From positions 1,038,071-1,102,070 of the forward strand of contig CAJNDT010006013.1 in NCBI GenBank assembly GCA_905221615.1: a stretch of DNA of 64,000 nt. The letters are read 5' to 3'. The notes under the pieces are model-generated. The model was given only the letters and a program-made list of their open reading frames with translations, had not been told where the DNA came from and did not search any database. Positions 18,449-26,542 of this stretch are shown in pieces (positions within the stretch are counted from its first letter, which is position 1; the number at the start of each line of letters is the position of its first letter). Both the position numbers and the translations under genes were made by a program. Origin of the DNA: Symbiodinium sp. CCMP2592. Its lineage: Eukaryota; Sar; Dinophyceae; Suessiales; Symbiodiniaceae.

Positions 18449-19123
18449 ATGTCTAGAAATCCAAAAGATTATTCAAAAGGTAAAATTTATTGTATTAGAA
18501 ATGCTATTAATGATGATATTTATATAGGAAGCACATGTCAAAGTTTAAGTCAAAGAATGGCACAGCATAGAAGAACCCTAAAGCACGGTAATTTAGGTGG
18601 TATGAAACTTTACAATCTAATGATAGACTTAGGAGAAGAAAACTTTTATATTGAACTGATGGAAGATTACCCATGTGAGAACAAAGACCAATTAAGAAAG
18701 CGCGAGGGTGAGTTTATTAGAGAACATCAAACAGGATTAAACAAAAAACTTGCAGGTAGAAAAAGTTTAGAATACTATTATGATAATAGAGATCGTGTAG
18801 TTGAATACAAAAAGAAATATAGGAAAGAAAATAAGGATAAGATTAGGGAATATGACCAAAAGCATTACTGGGAAAATTTGGAGGAAATATTAGAAAGACA
18901 GAAGAGATATAGAGAAAACAATAAGGACAAAATAAAAGAAATAAGGAAAACACATTATGAAAGTAACAAGGAAGACATTAAACAAAAACAAAAAGAACAT
19001 TATGAAACTAACAAAGAACGAATTTTAGAAAGGCAACGAGAATTTAGAAACAAAAACAAGGATGAAATTAATAGACGGCGAAGGGAACGAAGACAAGAAC
19101 TAAAGCAATTGAAAGGCAATTAA
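18449..19123 (+). CDS. GIY-YIG endonuclease with helical tail (2 of 4)
   Basis: A 224-residue protein. The nuclease domain occupies ~10-100: GKIYCIRNAINDDIYIGST (KIY and YIG strands), RMAQHRR helix, then KREGEFIREHQ with the metal-binding Glu and a GLNKKLAGR ending. The remainder is a Lys/Arg/Glu array with repeated ENNKDKI and ESNKE-type blocks. Unlike the other three copies it has no Cys/His tail. It lies between hypothetical virion-block genes. Confidence 0.85.
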   Translation: MSRNPKDYSKGKIYCIRNAINDDIYIGSTCQSLSQRMAQHRRTLKHGNLGGMKLYNLMIDLGEENFYIELMEDYPCENKDQLRKREGEFIREHQTGLNKKLAGRKSLEYYYDNRDRVVEYKKKYRKENKDKIREYDQKHYWENLEEILERQKRYRENNKDKIKEIRKTHYESNKEDIKQKQKEHYETNKERILERQREFRNKNKDEINRRRRERRQELKQLKGN

Positions 19124-19160
19124 TTATATTTAATAATAATTATCTATTATTAAATATAAT
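19123..19160 (+). terminator. perfect 16-bp inverted repeat between 18449-19123 and 19161-19481
   Basis: ATTATATTTAATAATA (19123-19138) and TATTATTAAATATAAT (19145-19160) are perfect inverted arms with a 6-nt loop. The hairpin begins at the last base of the stop codon and ends directly before the next ATG. It may end the first transcript and carry the promoter of the next. Confidence 0.6.
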
Positions 19161-19481
19161 ATGAGCATTTGGAAGAGTAAGCCAGAGTTTAAGCGTATGC
19201 CAATGGTTAGTCAGACGTATGATATTGATGATACATTCGGTGTTAGTAGTCGTAGAAAATATATAGAAGATATGAAACTGAGAATTGAAGAGGCAGAGAA
19301 CAGAGGCAAAAATATTAGACTTCGTAACGATTGGCTACAACATCAGAAGAAAGCAATATATCAGGGTCAGTTAGATGATGTTAATCGTCAGTTAGAAAGA
19401 CCGATGATGCCAGTAAGAACAAAGGAGGAATTACAAAAGAAACAAAAAGAATTAAAAGATATAATGGCGGAAATAATCTAA
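19161..19481 (+). CDS. hypothetical helical protein
   Basis: A 106-residue, mostly helical, charged protein (KYIEDMKLRIEEAENRGKNI and KEELQKKQKELKDIMAEII). No family is recognised. It ends 10 bp before the next gene, with no hairpin between them, so the two are probably one transcription unit. Confidence 0.6.
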   Translation: MSIWKSKPEFKRMPMVSQTYDIDDTFGVSSRRKYIEDMKLRIEEAENRGKNIRLRNDWLQHQKKAIYQGQLDDVNRQLERPMMPVRTKEELQKKQKELKDIMAEII

Positions 19482-19491
19482 TATTTATTGT

Positions 19492-20550
19492 ATGATCAAA
19501 ACATTGAAATCGGAATTAAGACTTAGACCGACCTACGATGAACTGATAGGAATGATTGAAGCACAAGGCGATCCAAACAGACCGCCCATTGAACAGGTAA
19601 TTGACAGAAGGGCTACCTTGTTTAGAAATAATCAGTTCGGCAGTCAATTTGATAATGTTGATTTTCTAGGCTTGAAGAAACAAGAAGAAGACAGAGTTAA
19701 AAACGAACTAAGAGAAACTCAACTGAGACAAACGGCAATGGCAACTGGGTCGTCAATGGGTATTTTAAGTTATGGAGGCAGAACGCCATTAGGTGCTTAC
19801 AATGCTGATGGATTTGATACGCCTACAAACGATGTTAATCTTTCAGATGAAGAAATAATGAAAATACAGGCGGAAATGGAAGCGTTCAATAAAAGAAGAC
19901 AAGAAGCACAACAGGCGTCGTCATCCTCAGCAAGAGTAGATTTAGATGAAGCGCACAGACAATCTTTACCAGTCGGTGTTATGGATAATGATGAATTTGA
20001 AGATATGCCACCTTCAGTTAATATAGAAGAAGGAGAAGAAGAAAAAGAATTTGAAGATGATCCAGAATTGATACCTGCAGACGAAGATGAAACAACAAGA
20101 CCCCCGCCGGTTTCAAGAAAGCATAAAGAAACCATAGATTATAATGAGAATATAGATAGATGGAAAAATAAAGATGTTTCATCGGATGATATATTGTATC
20201 AGTTACATTTGAGAGGAATACAACTAACAGCAGAACAAGAAGAAGAAATGGCAAATCTTAAAACAAAAGGTAAAGGTAAAACAATAACAAAGAAAGATTA
20301 TTTAGTCAATTATGTTGAGAGATTAATACAAACCGGTAAATGGACGGACGAAATCAATGACCAACTTTTAAGAAGTAGGATGGAGGAATGGCGAAACATG
20401 AAGAAAGGCAAAGGAAAAGGTAGCGGTGGTTCATCATCAAGTGGATTAGATACTGCAAAAGACATAGCACTCAGTGGCGTCAAGGCAGGTGTGGAAACAT
20501 TAGCAAAAGCAGGAGCAACGGCATTGGCGAAATCATTCTTACCAGTATAA
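19492..20550 (+). CDS. hypothetical structural-type protein with LRLRPTYDE start and amphipathic Gly/Ala tail
   Basis: A 352-residue protein. It starts MIKTLKSELRLRPTYDELI, a motif shared with the next gene (LRLKPTYEEML). The middle is acidic and low in order (NIEEGEEEKEFEDDPELIPA and on). Residues ~215-300 look folded, with LHLRGIQLTAEQEEEMANLK and KDYLVNYVERLIQTGKWTDE. The end is a Gly/Ser linker and an Ala-rich amphipathic or membrane-active helix (LAKAGATALAKSFLPV). Position suggests a virion protein; function is unknown. Confidence 0.65.
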   Translation: MIKTLKSELRLRPTYDELIGMIEAQGDPNRPPIEQVIDRRATLFRNNQFGSQFDNVDFLGLKKQEEDRVKNELRETQLRQTAMATGSSMGILSYGGRTPLGAYNADGFDTPTNDVNLSDEEIMKIQAEMEAFNKRRQEAQQASSSSARVDLDEAHRQSLPVGVMDNDEFEDMPPSVNIEEGEEEKEFEDDPELIPADEDETTRPPPVSRKHKETIDYNENIDRWKNKDVSSDDILYQLHLRGIQLTAEQEEEMANLKTKGKGKTITKKDYLVNYVERLIQTGKWTDEINDQLLRSRMEEWRNMKKGKGKGSGGSSSSGLDTAKDIALSGVKAGVETLAKAGATALAKSFLPV

Positions 20551-20605
20551 TATGTAAGTAAAGTAATATAATGTTAAAAATTAATGTAATTAACTTTTAA
20601 TATTA

Positions 20606-20634
20606 ATAATTATTTTCTTATAGAAAATAATTAT
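20606..20634 (+). terminator. perfect 13-bp inverted repeat before the 20637 gene
   Basis: ATAATTATTTTCT (20606-20618) and AGAAAATAATTAT (20622-20634) are perfect arms with a 3-nt loop. The hairpin lies 56 bp after the stop of the 19492 gene and 2 bp before the next ATG. Confidence 0.6.
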
Positions 20635-20636
20635 CA

Positions 20637-21353
20637 ATGTTGAGATTGAAACCCACTTATGAAGAAATGTTAAGGGAAGCAAAAACAAGAAGACTAAAAG
20701 TATTACCAGAAAGAGAAAGAAGAACGCAACAAGGAATGTTACTAGATGATCTAGATATGGATGATTTTGATTTAGATAAGTATGACAAGAAGACAGTATT
20801 AATGAATGAAAATCCAGAGAAAGGAACGCAAACAGACAGATTTAACAAGACATCTACAACAGAAAGCGAAAGTGCTAAATCTGTTCTAGAAGACCAGCGT
20901 GTGAAAGAAGAAGTAGAAGAACAAACAGAGAGCGAATATTCACGCCAAGAGAGTGAAGCATCGGAAGAGAAAGAAAGACAAAAATCATTAATGAGAAGGT
21001 TATTTAATAGTTTGTTTGATGAAGTTGAGGCTGATTTCCCAAAATCACGGCCAACAAGCCACGCTAGTAGCGCAAGAGGAAGTAATGAACCTATGCCAAA
21101 CAAAAAGAGTGAAACCCCCATACAATCAAGTTCATCATCATCATCTTCATCAACTTGTAGAAGTGTTTTATTACCAGTTGAAAGTGCTCCTGTTAGTGTC
21201 AATAGTTCAAGAAGCCAAACTATAGAATATGTTGATGAGGAAGATTTACCAGTCAATGTTTCAAGTAGTTCTTCAAATAGAACCGTTCAGTATGTTAGTT
21301 CTAGAAGCTCAAGAAGTAGCCGACCCATAACAATTAGTTCGGGCTCACGATAA
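20637..21353 (+). CDS. Ser-rich hypothetical protein with LRLKPTYEE start
   Basis: A 238-residue protein. Its N-terminus MLRLKPTYEEMLREAKTRR shares a motif with the 352-residue protein upstream. After that come an acidic segment (LDDLDMDDFDLDKYDKK), a Glu/Ser region, and a long Ser-rich tail (SSSSSSSSTCRS, SSSSSNRTVQYVSSRSSRSS). The tail is likely unfolded and open to phosphorylation. No family is recognised; a role in capsid assembly is only a guess from the shared motif and location. Confidence 0.6.
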   Translation: MLRLKPTYEEMLREAKTRRLKVLPERERRTQQGMLLDDLDMDDFDLDKYDKKTVLMNENPEKGTQTDRFNKTSTTESESAKSVLEDQRVKEEVEEQTESEYSRQESEASEEKERQKSLMRRLFNSLFDEVEADFPKSRPTSHASSARGSNEPMPNKKSETPIQSSSSSSSSSTCRSVLLPVESAPVSVNSSRSQTIEYVDEEDLPVNVSSSSSNRTVQYVSSRSSRSSRPITISSGSR

Positions 21354-21370
21354 ATATCTAAGATGTATTA

Positions 21371-21667
21371 ATGGTTGAAGTCATTTTAAAAAAATCTACT
21401 GTCAAAGGGAAGAAATACGACGCTATATTTCCTGATAAAAAGGTGTCGTTTGGTGCGACTGGCTATCAGCATTTCACAGATGGACATAAAGATGAGAAGC
21501 GTAAAGAAAATTTCATAAAAAGACACGGTGGTGGAAATCAGAATTGGAAGGATTATACGACACCAGCATTTTGGAGTAGGTGGCTTACGTGGGAAAAACC
21601 TACTATGAAAGAAGCTGAGAAATTCATTGAGAATAAGTTTAACATTAAGATCAAGAACCAAACATAA
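21371..21667 (+). CDS. DUF5754-like small protein
   Basis: A 98-residue protein resembling a small family common in algal viruses and their relatives (DUF5754). Visible signature: KKYDAIFPDKKVSFGATGYQ, then HFTDGHKDEKRKENFIKRH, and FWSRWLTWEKPTMKEAEKFI. The function of the family is unknown. It starts 17 bp after the Ser-rich gene and ends convergent with a GIY-YIG gene across a hairpin. Confidence 0.75.
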   Translation: MVEVILKKSTVKGKKYDAIFPDKKVSFGATGYQHFTDGHKDEKRKENFIKRHGGGNQNWKDYTTPAFWSRWLTWEKPTMKEAEKFIENKFNIKIKNQT

Positions 21668-21704
21668 AATAAATACTACCACATGCATGGCTGTTTATTT
21701 TATG
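21663..21704. terminator. hairpin between convergent DUF5754-like and GIY-YIG genes
   Basis: CATAAAATAAA (21663-21673) and TTTATTTTATG (21694-21704) are perfect 11-bp arms that contain the stop codons of both convergent genes. A two-way 3'-end signal is the natural reading. Confidence 0.6.
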
Positions 21705-22359
21705 CTTGTTGCTCTAAGAAATGCTGATGTTTCTTAGTCCTTTCATGCGTTGATTTTTCAGCATGACGAATAACCGAACCACATGAGCATATGTATTTGG
21801 CATTTTGTCTTGCTAATATCTTGTCTTTATTTTTCTCGTATGAGCGCTTATTCTTTTCACTCAAAGCTTCAGGTCGTGTAGCATTGTATTTACGCATTCT
21901 CTCATTTATATAGTCTTTGTATTTAGGATCTTGTCTTTTCACACGCTCTCGTTCAACTGATATCCGGTTCAAATGTTCTTTATTTGACTCATAATATTCC
22001 TTGTGTTTCTGTTGCACATGCGCCTTATTTGCTTCATACCAACCCTTTCCTGTTCTACCTGCGACGCGTTTGTTGACACAACTGTTATTCTGAATGTATG
22101 TTCCCTCGTGTTTCACTAGTTCCTCCTTACTTGAAGTTGGATAGTCTTCAACCAGCTCAATTTTAATATTATCCAGACCGTATTCATCAAACAGGTAGAA
22201 TGAACTTGTGAAATTACCCCTGCCTTCTTGATAACGCCTGTAGTCGAGTCTATGACGTGCCAAGCGTCTACTAAGCTGTTCGCAAGTGCTTCCATAGTAG
22301 CATTTATTATATCCAACATCAACTATTTTGTAGATTTTTCCATTCTGATACCTATTCAT
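21700..22359 (-). CDS. GIY-YIG endonuclease with Cys/His tail (3 of 4)
   Basis: A 219-residue protein. NGKIYKIVDVGYNKCYYGST (KIY and YYG strands) opens the domain, RRLARHRLDY gives the basic helix and KHEGTYIQNNSCVNKRVAGR the catalytic Glu region. A Lys/Glu-rich array follows, then a zinc-finger-like end (CSCGSVIRHAEKSTHERTKK). The N-terminal domain is nearly the same as in the copy at 26543-27325, so the two duplicated recently. It lies downstream of the helicase on the same strand. Confidence 0.85.
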   Translation of the reverse strand: MNRYQNGKIYKIVDVGYNKCYYGSTCEQLSRRLARHRLDYRRYQEGRGNFTSSFYLFDEYGLDNIKIELVEDYPTSSKEELVKHEGTYIQNNSCVNKRVAGRTGKGWYEANKAHVQQKHKEYYESNKEHLNRISVERERVKRQDPKYKDYINERMRKYNATRPEALSEKNKRSYEKNKDKILARQNAKYICSCGSVIRHAEKSTHERTKKHQHFLEQQA

Positions 22360-22413
22360 ATCACACTATACATAATGTATCCTTTTCTTTAAACCCATTC
22401 ATCGGGTAAGTGA

Positions 22414-23721
22414 TCATTCGTGGCTTTTAAAAAACTTGACATTTTCTAATCTGGTAGCTCGTGTGATAGCAGTCCAAAGCCATTCACGGCTGACATAACG
22501 AACCTTGTCCCACTCAAAAATTGTAATCGTGGTATTTACAGATGCACCTTGCGAAGAGTGACAAGTAGCACAATACGAATATCTGAAATTATTAGTTAAA
22601 GTTCCATAATCTATATGCAATACTTCACGCTGACCCTGCGCATTTTCTTTAATGTTTTCTACTGTAGCATGTGTTGCACACATGCTTTTGATTTCATACC
22701 TGTAATTTACATGAATCTTCGTGTCTTTTAATTTCTTATATTGACGGCAAATCAGTATATCACCTATTTGATATCTTTCCTGAATTCCTAAGTTCTTCCT
22801 TACTTCGTTACAAACATACATGCACATTGCGTTTGTGAATGCTATGTTATGCTCAGATGCCATTATATCACTTGTTGTGTGAAAATATTTTGAGACTATG
22901 TTTTCCATAGGCAAATTCGTGCACCAAAAGTCATTGTTCAACTGTTCCAAGGTTATTCTGTCCTTGATTGCCCGAGGGTCGTCTTTCGCACCTACTCTTT
23001 TACATACACGCAAAAGAATATTGTATTTAAACACTTGGTCAATGCAGTTTTCAGAATATGCTTTTGGGTTTTGTGTATTCGTCATTTCCTCAATGGGCGG
23101 TAGCTGATTTGTATCGCCCGTTGCGATCAGAATCTTGTTTGTATTTCGGTTCACAAATTCCCGTATCCGATTCAAGGAGTAAATATTACACATATAGATC
23201 TCGTCAAAAACAATAATGTCATACATGCTACTGTCAAACTCTGGTAGTTTCTCGCCTTCGGTCACAGGAATTGCAAAAAACTTGTTTACTGTCACTGCTT
23301 CTCCGGTTACTTCTTGCGATTGTCTGTTATTTGGGACAACAAATAAAACTTTGTATCCCATTGTGCTAAAATATTTGCCGATGTAACTCTTGCCAGTTCC
23401 AGGCAGGGCGCCTCGGATCATAATAGGGTTATGCGTTACGATATCTTTTGCTATGCTTTCCGTGTCCCACTCGTTTTCTATGGGTCGGGTCTCATTGCTA
23501 ACTACGGGTATTGGGATCAGTTCGTTCTTTTTTGGTGCCCACTGCTCTGTGGGTTCTGCTATGTTTTTACTCTTCTCGTGTCTCCACCCACCGATACGAT
23601 CTGAAAACTCTATTAGGTTCTTAGCGCGTCGTAAATGATCCTTTCTGATTACGAAGGCATCTGTTTTAACACTCCATACTCCTATATGATTTTCTGTTAG
23701 CTTGGTGTAGTCGGTGTGCAT
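22414..23721 (-). CDS. PolB C-terminal motif C joined to SF1 helicase
   Basis: A 435-residue frame. Its first ~60 residues are not helicase: GVWSVKTDAFVI at 14-25 is the polymerase motif C (the TD of the DTD motif) that is missing from the upstream frame. The helicase follows: Walker A GALPGTGKS at 104-112, Walker B VFDEIYM at 171-177, ATGDTNQLPP near 200-210, and the C-terminal SF1 motif CATCHSSQGAS followed by EWLWTAITRAT. It is an SF1 helicase likely used in viral DNA replication. The only ATG is at 23721, exactly at the point where a -1 shift from the PolB frame enters, so I read it as the second half of one ~1,203-residue polymerase-helicase. Confidence 0.85.
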   Translation of the reverse strand: MHTDYTKLTENHIGVWSVKTDAFVIRKDHLRRAKNLIEFSDRIGGWRHEKSKNIAEPTEQWAPKKNELIPIPVVSNETRPIENEWDTESIAKDIVTHNPIMIRGALPGTGKSYIGKYFSTMGYKVLFVVPNNRQSQEVTGEAVTVNKFFAIPVTEGEKLPEFDSSMYDIIVFDEIYMCNIYSLNRIREFVNRNTNKILIATGDTNQLPPIEEMTNTQNPKAYSENCIDQVFKYNILLRVCKRVGAKDDPRAIKDRITLEQLNNDFWCTNLPMENIVSKYFHTTSDIMASEHNIAFTNAMCMYVCNEVRKNLGIQERYQIGDILICRQYKKLKDTKIHVNYRYEIKSMCATHATVENIKENAQGQREVLHIDYGTLTNNFRYSYCATCHSSQGASVNTTITIFEWDKVRYVSREWLWTAITRATRLENVKFFKSHE

Positions 23722-26024
23722 TTTAAAGTTATGGTGTTGTAATAATAATTCTTTGATGTATATATATATCCGTTTCGTAGGGTGGCTTTATCGGTCACTG
23801 TTAAACAATAATATTTTCTGTCCATCTCCTTTTCTATGAAGTCTGTCTCGCCATTAGGTAACTCAATCTCATCAACATACATACCCGAAATTCTGTTAAT
23901 CTTTCCTCCGATCTTGTGCTGATAATATAAGGCTTCCTTTAGAGTATCAAAGGCATAACTTTTATGGGCTTTGTTCGTGTTCTTCTCAAGTAGCCCGAAG
24001 TTAACATTAGCTATTAATTTTTTGATTCTGATGTCTTCGGCTGGTTTGTCAGAGATGTCTGTCTTCCATAATTCCGCTGTGATCTTCCTATAATCCACCT
24101 TATACACTCTGGATGGTTGCTTATAATAAAGAATCTTACATTGCTTCACGAAGTGCTTTAAAAACATACCATATACTAAAGTGTAGGCTTTATTGAAAAA
24201 TAAACTCCGCTTGGTGGGCTTGACCAAGTAGAGAGTTAGATCGTGAAAATCTGTCACTGTGCCACTGAAGGGCTTCCAGATATCAAACTGAGTGAATACC
24301 GGTATCTCGGCGATCTTGTTAAACGCAGATGTGTAAGCTTTTCTTACATCTATCTCCGTAGTCACTTCTGGGGTATAAAAGTATTTGTCGTCTTTGTCTG
24401 TCTTAGGGTTATATAAATAATAATGTTTATTTATTTCACCCGTTGGTGGGATGGTGCGACACTCCTTAAAAATCTCTACATCTACTTCATTGTAATATGA
24501 CTTGTGGGTCGGCTTGAAGAGGGCAGTGTTAAAATTAAACATTGCTTTAGACATCTTATTGTAGATCTGCTCCGTTCTCACGCAGATGGAACCATCTATA
24601 GAATTGTTCACTAAGTTCTGGGTCTTAACCTTGTATTTAATAATTTTATCTTTGATCTTAAACTTAAAATTAAGTTCAGATACAAAGCCTGAACTAAATC
24701 TAACCTGTGGCTCATACCCTGCTTGTTTGCTAAGATAAAAGAGATGAGACAGATCGTAGCCATTATAAACTAATGTGTATTCGCTATGCACTGTGTATTT
24801 CCGGATGTCGTCTAGGGATGTGATCATTTTACATTCCACTGGTTCTTCCTTCTCGTTAAGGTGATAATCTGAAGATGCCTTCACTGATATGTCGTAGCTA
24901 CTGCTTTTGGGTAGCATCTGCCGTAACATATTCATGTTATCACTCACTGTGTAGATGTGATTGTTCTTCACTATAGCGTATAAGGCTGGGATGTGATGGT
25001 TTCTCTTTATTGGGTCGCGTTTATAAATGAGATTCTCAAACGCATCATATATTCTGACTTGCAAGTTAAAATGTTCAAAGACCTTCGCCATGTCTGTTAT
25101 TGATGCCCCTTTTGTTTTAAAATCTTCTTCCGTCTTATTTATGATTTTTAGGATGGCTTCTTTTGTTAGTTTGTTCTTCTCTCTCTTCTTGTCTCCCATA
25201 AGAGTATCTTTATAATAATCGGTCAAGGTGTTAAACCAACACTCGTTCTTAACATAATGATCTACTTTAATGGCTTCCTTAAAGGTCTCATGCTGTGGAT
25301 CTAAGGGTGTCTGAATATATCTGTGATACATACTGACATTCACTGTGTTTGTTAGATCTTCGTCTTGTGGCTTGAAAGCATCGGCGTTATCTACCCTTTC
25401 GGCGTAATTAACTTTAATACAAGCAATGTAACCTTCGGCATAACCGACATCGGCTTTGAAACTGTCATCTGTCATTAATAACATCTTGAGCCTATGAAAT
25501 GTTTTTGTGTCGGGCTTCTCGTCTCTAAATATTCGTCTCCTCGCCAAGTTTTCTACCCACGGTGTTGTGGCTACATTGGCTGATAGATCACGCATATAAA
25601 TAGGAACGTATGCCCTACCCCTGCTGTCTCTGAAAGATACTGATAATCCTTGGTGTGATTCTGTCTTCAGTTGGTATAAATGAACATTGATTGAATATTT
25701 TCTTGGTTTCCTCGGGTTGGTTCTTCCCGTTCTTTTGTTGTCTTCTTTGGCTTGTGACATTCTCTGGCTTAGTTGTTCTTTATCCTTGTGTTTGTCATAG
25801 ATCTTGTTGTAGTCTTTTTCCGCTTTAGTTTTTTCTTTGTCTGTTTTTGCGGTGGTGAGTTTCCTAATTAAATTGTCTGCTGTGGTGAATTGGGCGATCT
25901 TACGATCTGAATATAAGCTAATTATATTTTGAACTTTTGTTCTGGTGGCTTGGCTGATGCGGTTTCTTCTGTTGTTATAAAATGTTTGTAGTGCTTCTGT
26001 ATTACGCTTAATGGCTTTGGACAT
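23697..26024 (-). CDS. protein-primed-type family B DNA polymerase (lacks motif C in this frame)
   Basis: A 775-residue protein. The N-terminal ~270 residues are basic and helical, with RKPRKYSINVHLYQLK. A middle region (KNECWFNTLTDYYKDTL, then ITDMAKVFEHFNLQVRIYDA and VKNNHIYTVSD) resembles a part seen in other large viral PolB proteins. Motif A is EIDVRKAYTSAFNKI at ~557-571. Motif B is IKKLIANVNFGLLEK at ~667-681. The frame then runs through GYIYTSKNYYYNTITLK and stops; the motif C (VKTDAF) lies in the overlapping helicase frame. The enzyme should replicate the viral genome from its ends. I cannot assign exonuclease motifs with certainty. The gene diverges from 26160 across an AT-rich spacer. 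Confidence 0.88.
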   Translation of the reverse strand: MSKAIKRNTEALQTFYNNRRNRISQATRTKVQNIISLYSDRKIAQFTTADNLIRKLTTAKTDKEKTKAEKDYNKIYDKHKDKEQLSQRMSQAKEDNKRTGRTNPRKPRKYSINVHLYQLKTESHQGLSVSFRDSRGRAYVPIYMRDLSANVATTPWVENLARRRIFRDEKPDTKTFHRLKMLLMTDDSFKADVGYAEGYIACIKVNYAERVDNADAFKPQDEDLTNTVNVSMYHRYIQTPLDPQHETFKEAIKVDHYVKNECWFNTLTDYYKDTLMGDKKREKNKLTKEAILKIINKTEEDFKTKGASITDMAKVFEHFNLQVRIYDAFENLIYKRDPIKRNHHIPALYAIVKNNHIYTVSDNMNMLRQMLPKSSSYDISVKASSDYHLNEKEEPVECKMITSLDDIRKYTVHSEYTLVYNGYDLSHLFYLSKQAGYEPQVRFSSGFVSELNFKFKIKDKIIKYKVKTQNLVNNSIDGSICVRTEQIYNKMSKAMFNFNTALFKPTHKSYYNEVDVEIFKECRTIPPTGEINKHYYLYNPKTDKDDKYFYTPEVTTEIDVRKAYTSAFNKIAEIPVFTQFDIWKPFSGTVTDFHDLTLYLVKPTKRSLFFNKAYTLVYGMFLKHFVKQCKILYYKQPSRVYKVDYRKITAELWKTDISDKPAEDIRIKKLIANVNFGLLEKNTNKAHKSYAFDTLKEALYYQHKIGGKINRISGMYVDEIELPNGETDFIEKEMDRKYYCLTVTDKATLRNGYIYTSKNYYYNTITLKCTPTTPS
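23721..23727 (-). promoter_or_regulatory. -1 ribosomal frameshift heptamer T TTA AAA
   Basis: On the minus strand the zero-frame codons read ACT TTA AAA TGC, so the heptamer T TTA AAA has the canonical X XXY YYZ phase. A -1 slip continues ATG CAC ACC GAC, which is the helicase frame. The zero frame stops eight codons later (23697-23699). I find no strong stem or pseudoknot just downstream by eye; a weak long-range pairing (CACCGA with TCGGTG about 100 nt later) is possible. Confidence 0.6.
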
Positions 26025-26159
26025 ATACTAATATAATTAAACTATATATTTATTTTCTTTTTAAGTATAATTTTTCCAAGGATTTTTTAAAATACTAAAT
26101 GTTTTTTAATATATAGAAATATGTCTAAAGATAAAAAATAATATATAGTACAGTATAAT

Positions 26160-26477
26160 ATGAGTAAAAATCCCGAGGATATGACAATGGATGAAATCAA
26201 AGAGCAACTCGCCATATACAGCAGATTGTATTACAACAAGCGTAGGAATGATGAAAAGTATATGCAAAAGAAACGAGAATCTGCACTGCGACACAATCAG
26301 AGAAAGAAGATCAAGGAGTATGAAGAAGCTAACAACATCAAACTGAACCCTGATGAGTTGACAGAAGAATTGCTATCTGAAATAATGAATGCAAAAAAGC
26401 CTTTTAAAGCAAAGCGCGGCACACCCAAATATGATATGAGCAAGTTCAAGATCATAAAGCCGATGGATGGCGAATGA
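26160..26477 (+). CDS. hypothetical basic helical protein
   Basis: A 105-residue protein: charged helices (MTMDEIKEQLAIYSRLYYNK, then KRESALRHNQRKKIKEYEEA) and a basic tail (KRGTPKYDMSKFKIIKP). No family is recognised; DNA binding is possible from its charge. It is the first gene of the right plus-strand block and is followed by a hairpin. Confidence 0.55.
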   Translation: MSKNPEDMTMDEIKEQLAIYSRLYYNKRRNDEKYMQKKRESALRHNQRKKIKEYEEANNIKLNPDELTEELLSEIMNAKKPFKAKRGTPKYDMSKFKIIKPMDGE

Positions 26478-26503
26478 TGATTTAATTTAATTATTAAATC
26501 ATT
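26476..26503 (+). terminator. hairpin downstream of the 26160-26477 gene
   Basis: ATGATTTAAT and ATTAAATCAT (arms about 26477-26486 and 26493-26502) form a perfect 10-bp inverted repeat with a 6-nt loop, beginning at the stop codon. Confidence 0.5.
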
Positions 26504-26542
26504 ATTTAAAGATTTGTCGGTATTTTAAGGTAGCTTACGGTC

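Noticed and set aside
20657-21256. Minus-strand 199-codon frame opposite the Ser-rich protein
   Set aside because: It is the antisense shadow of a Ser-rich repeat region.
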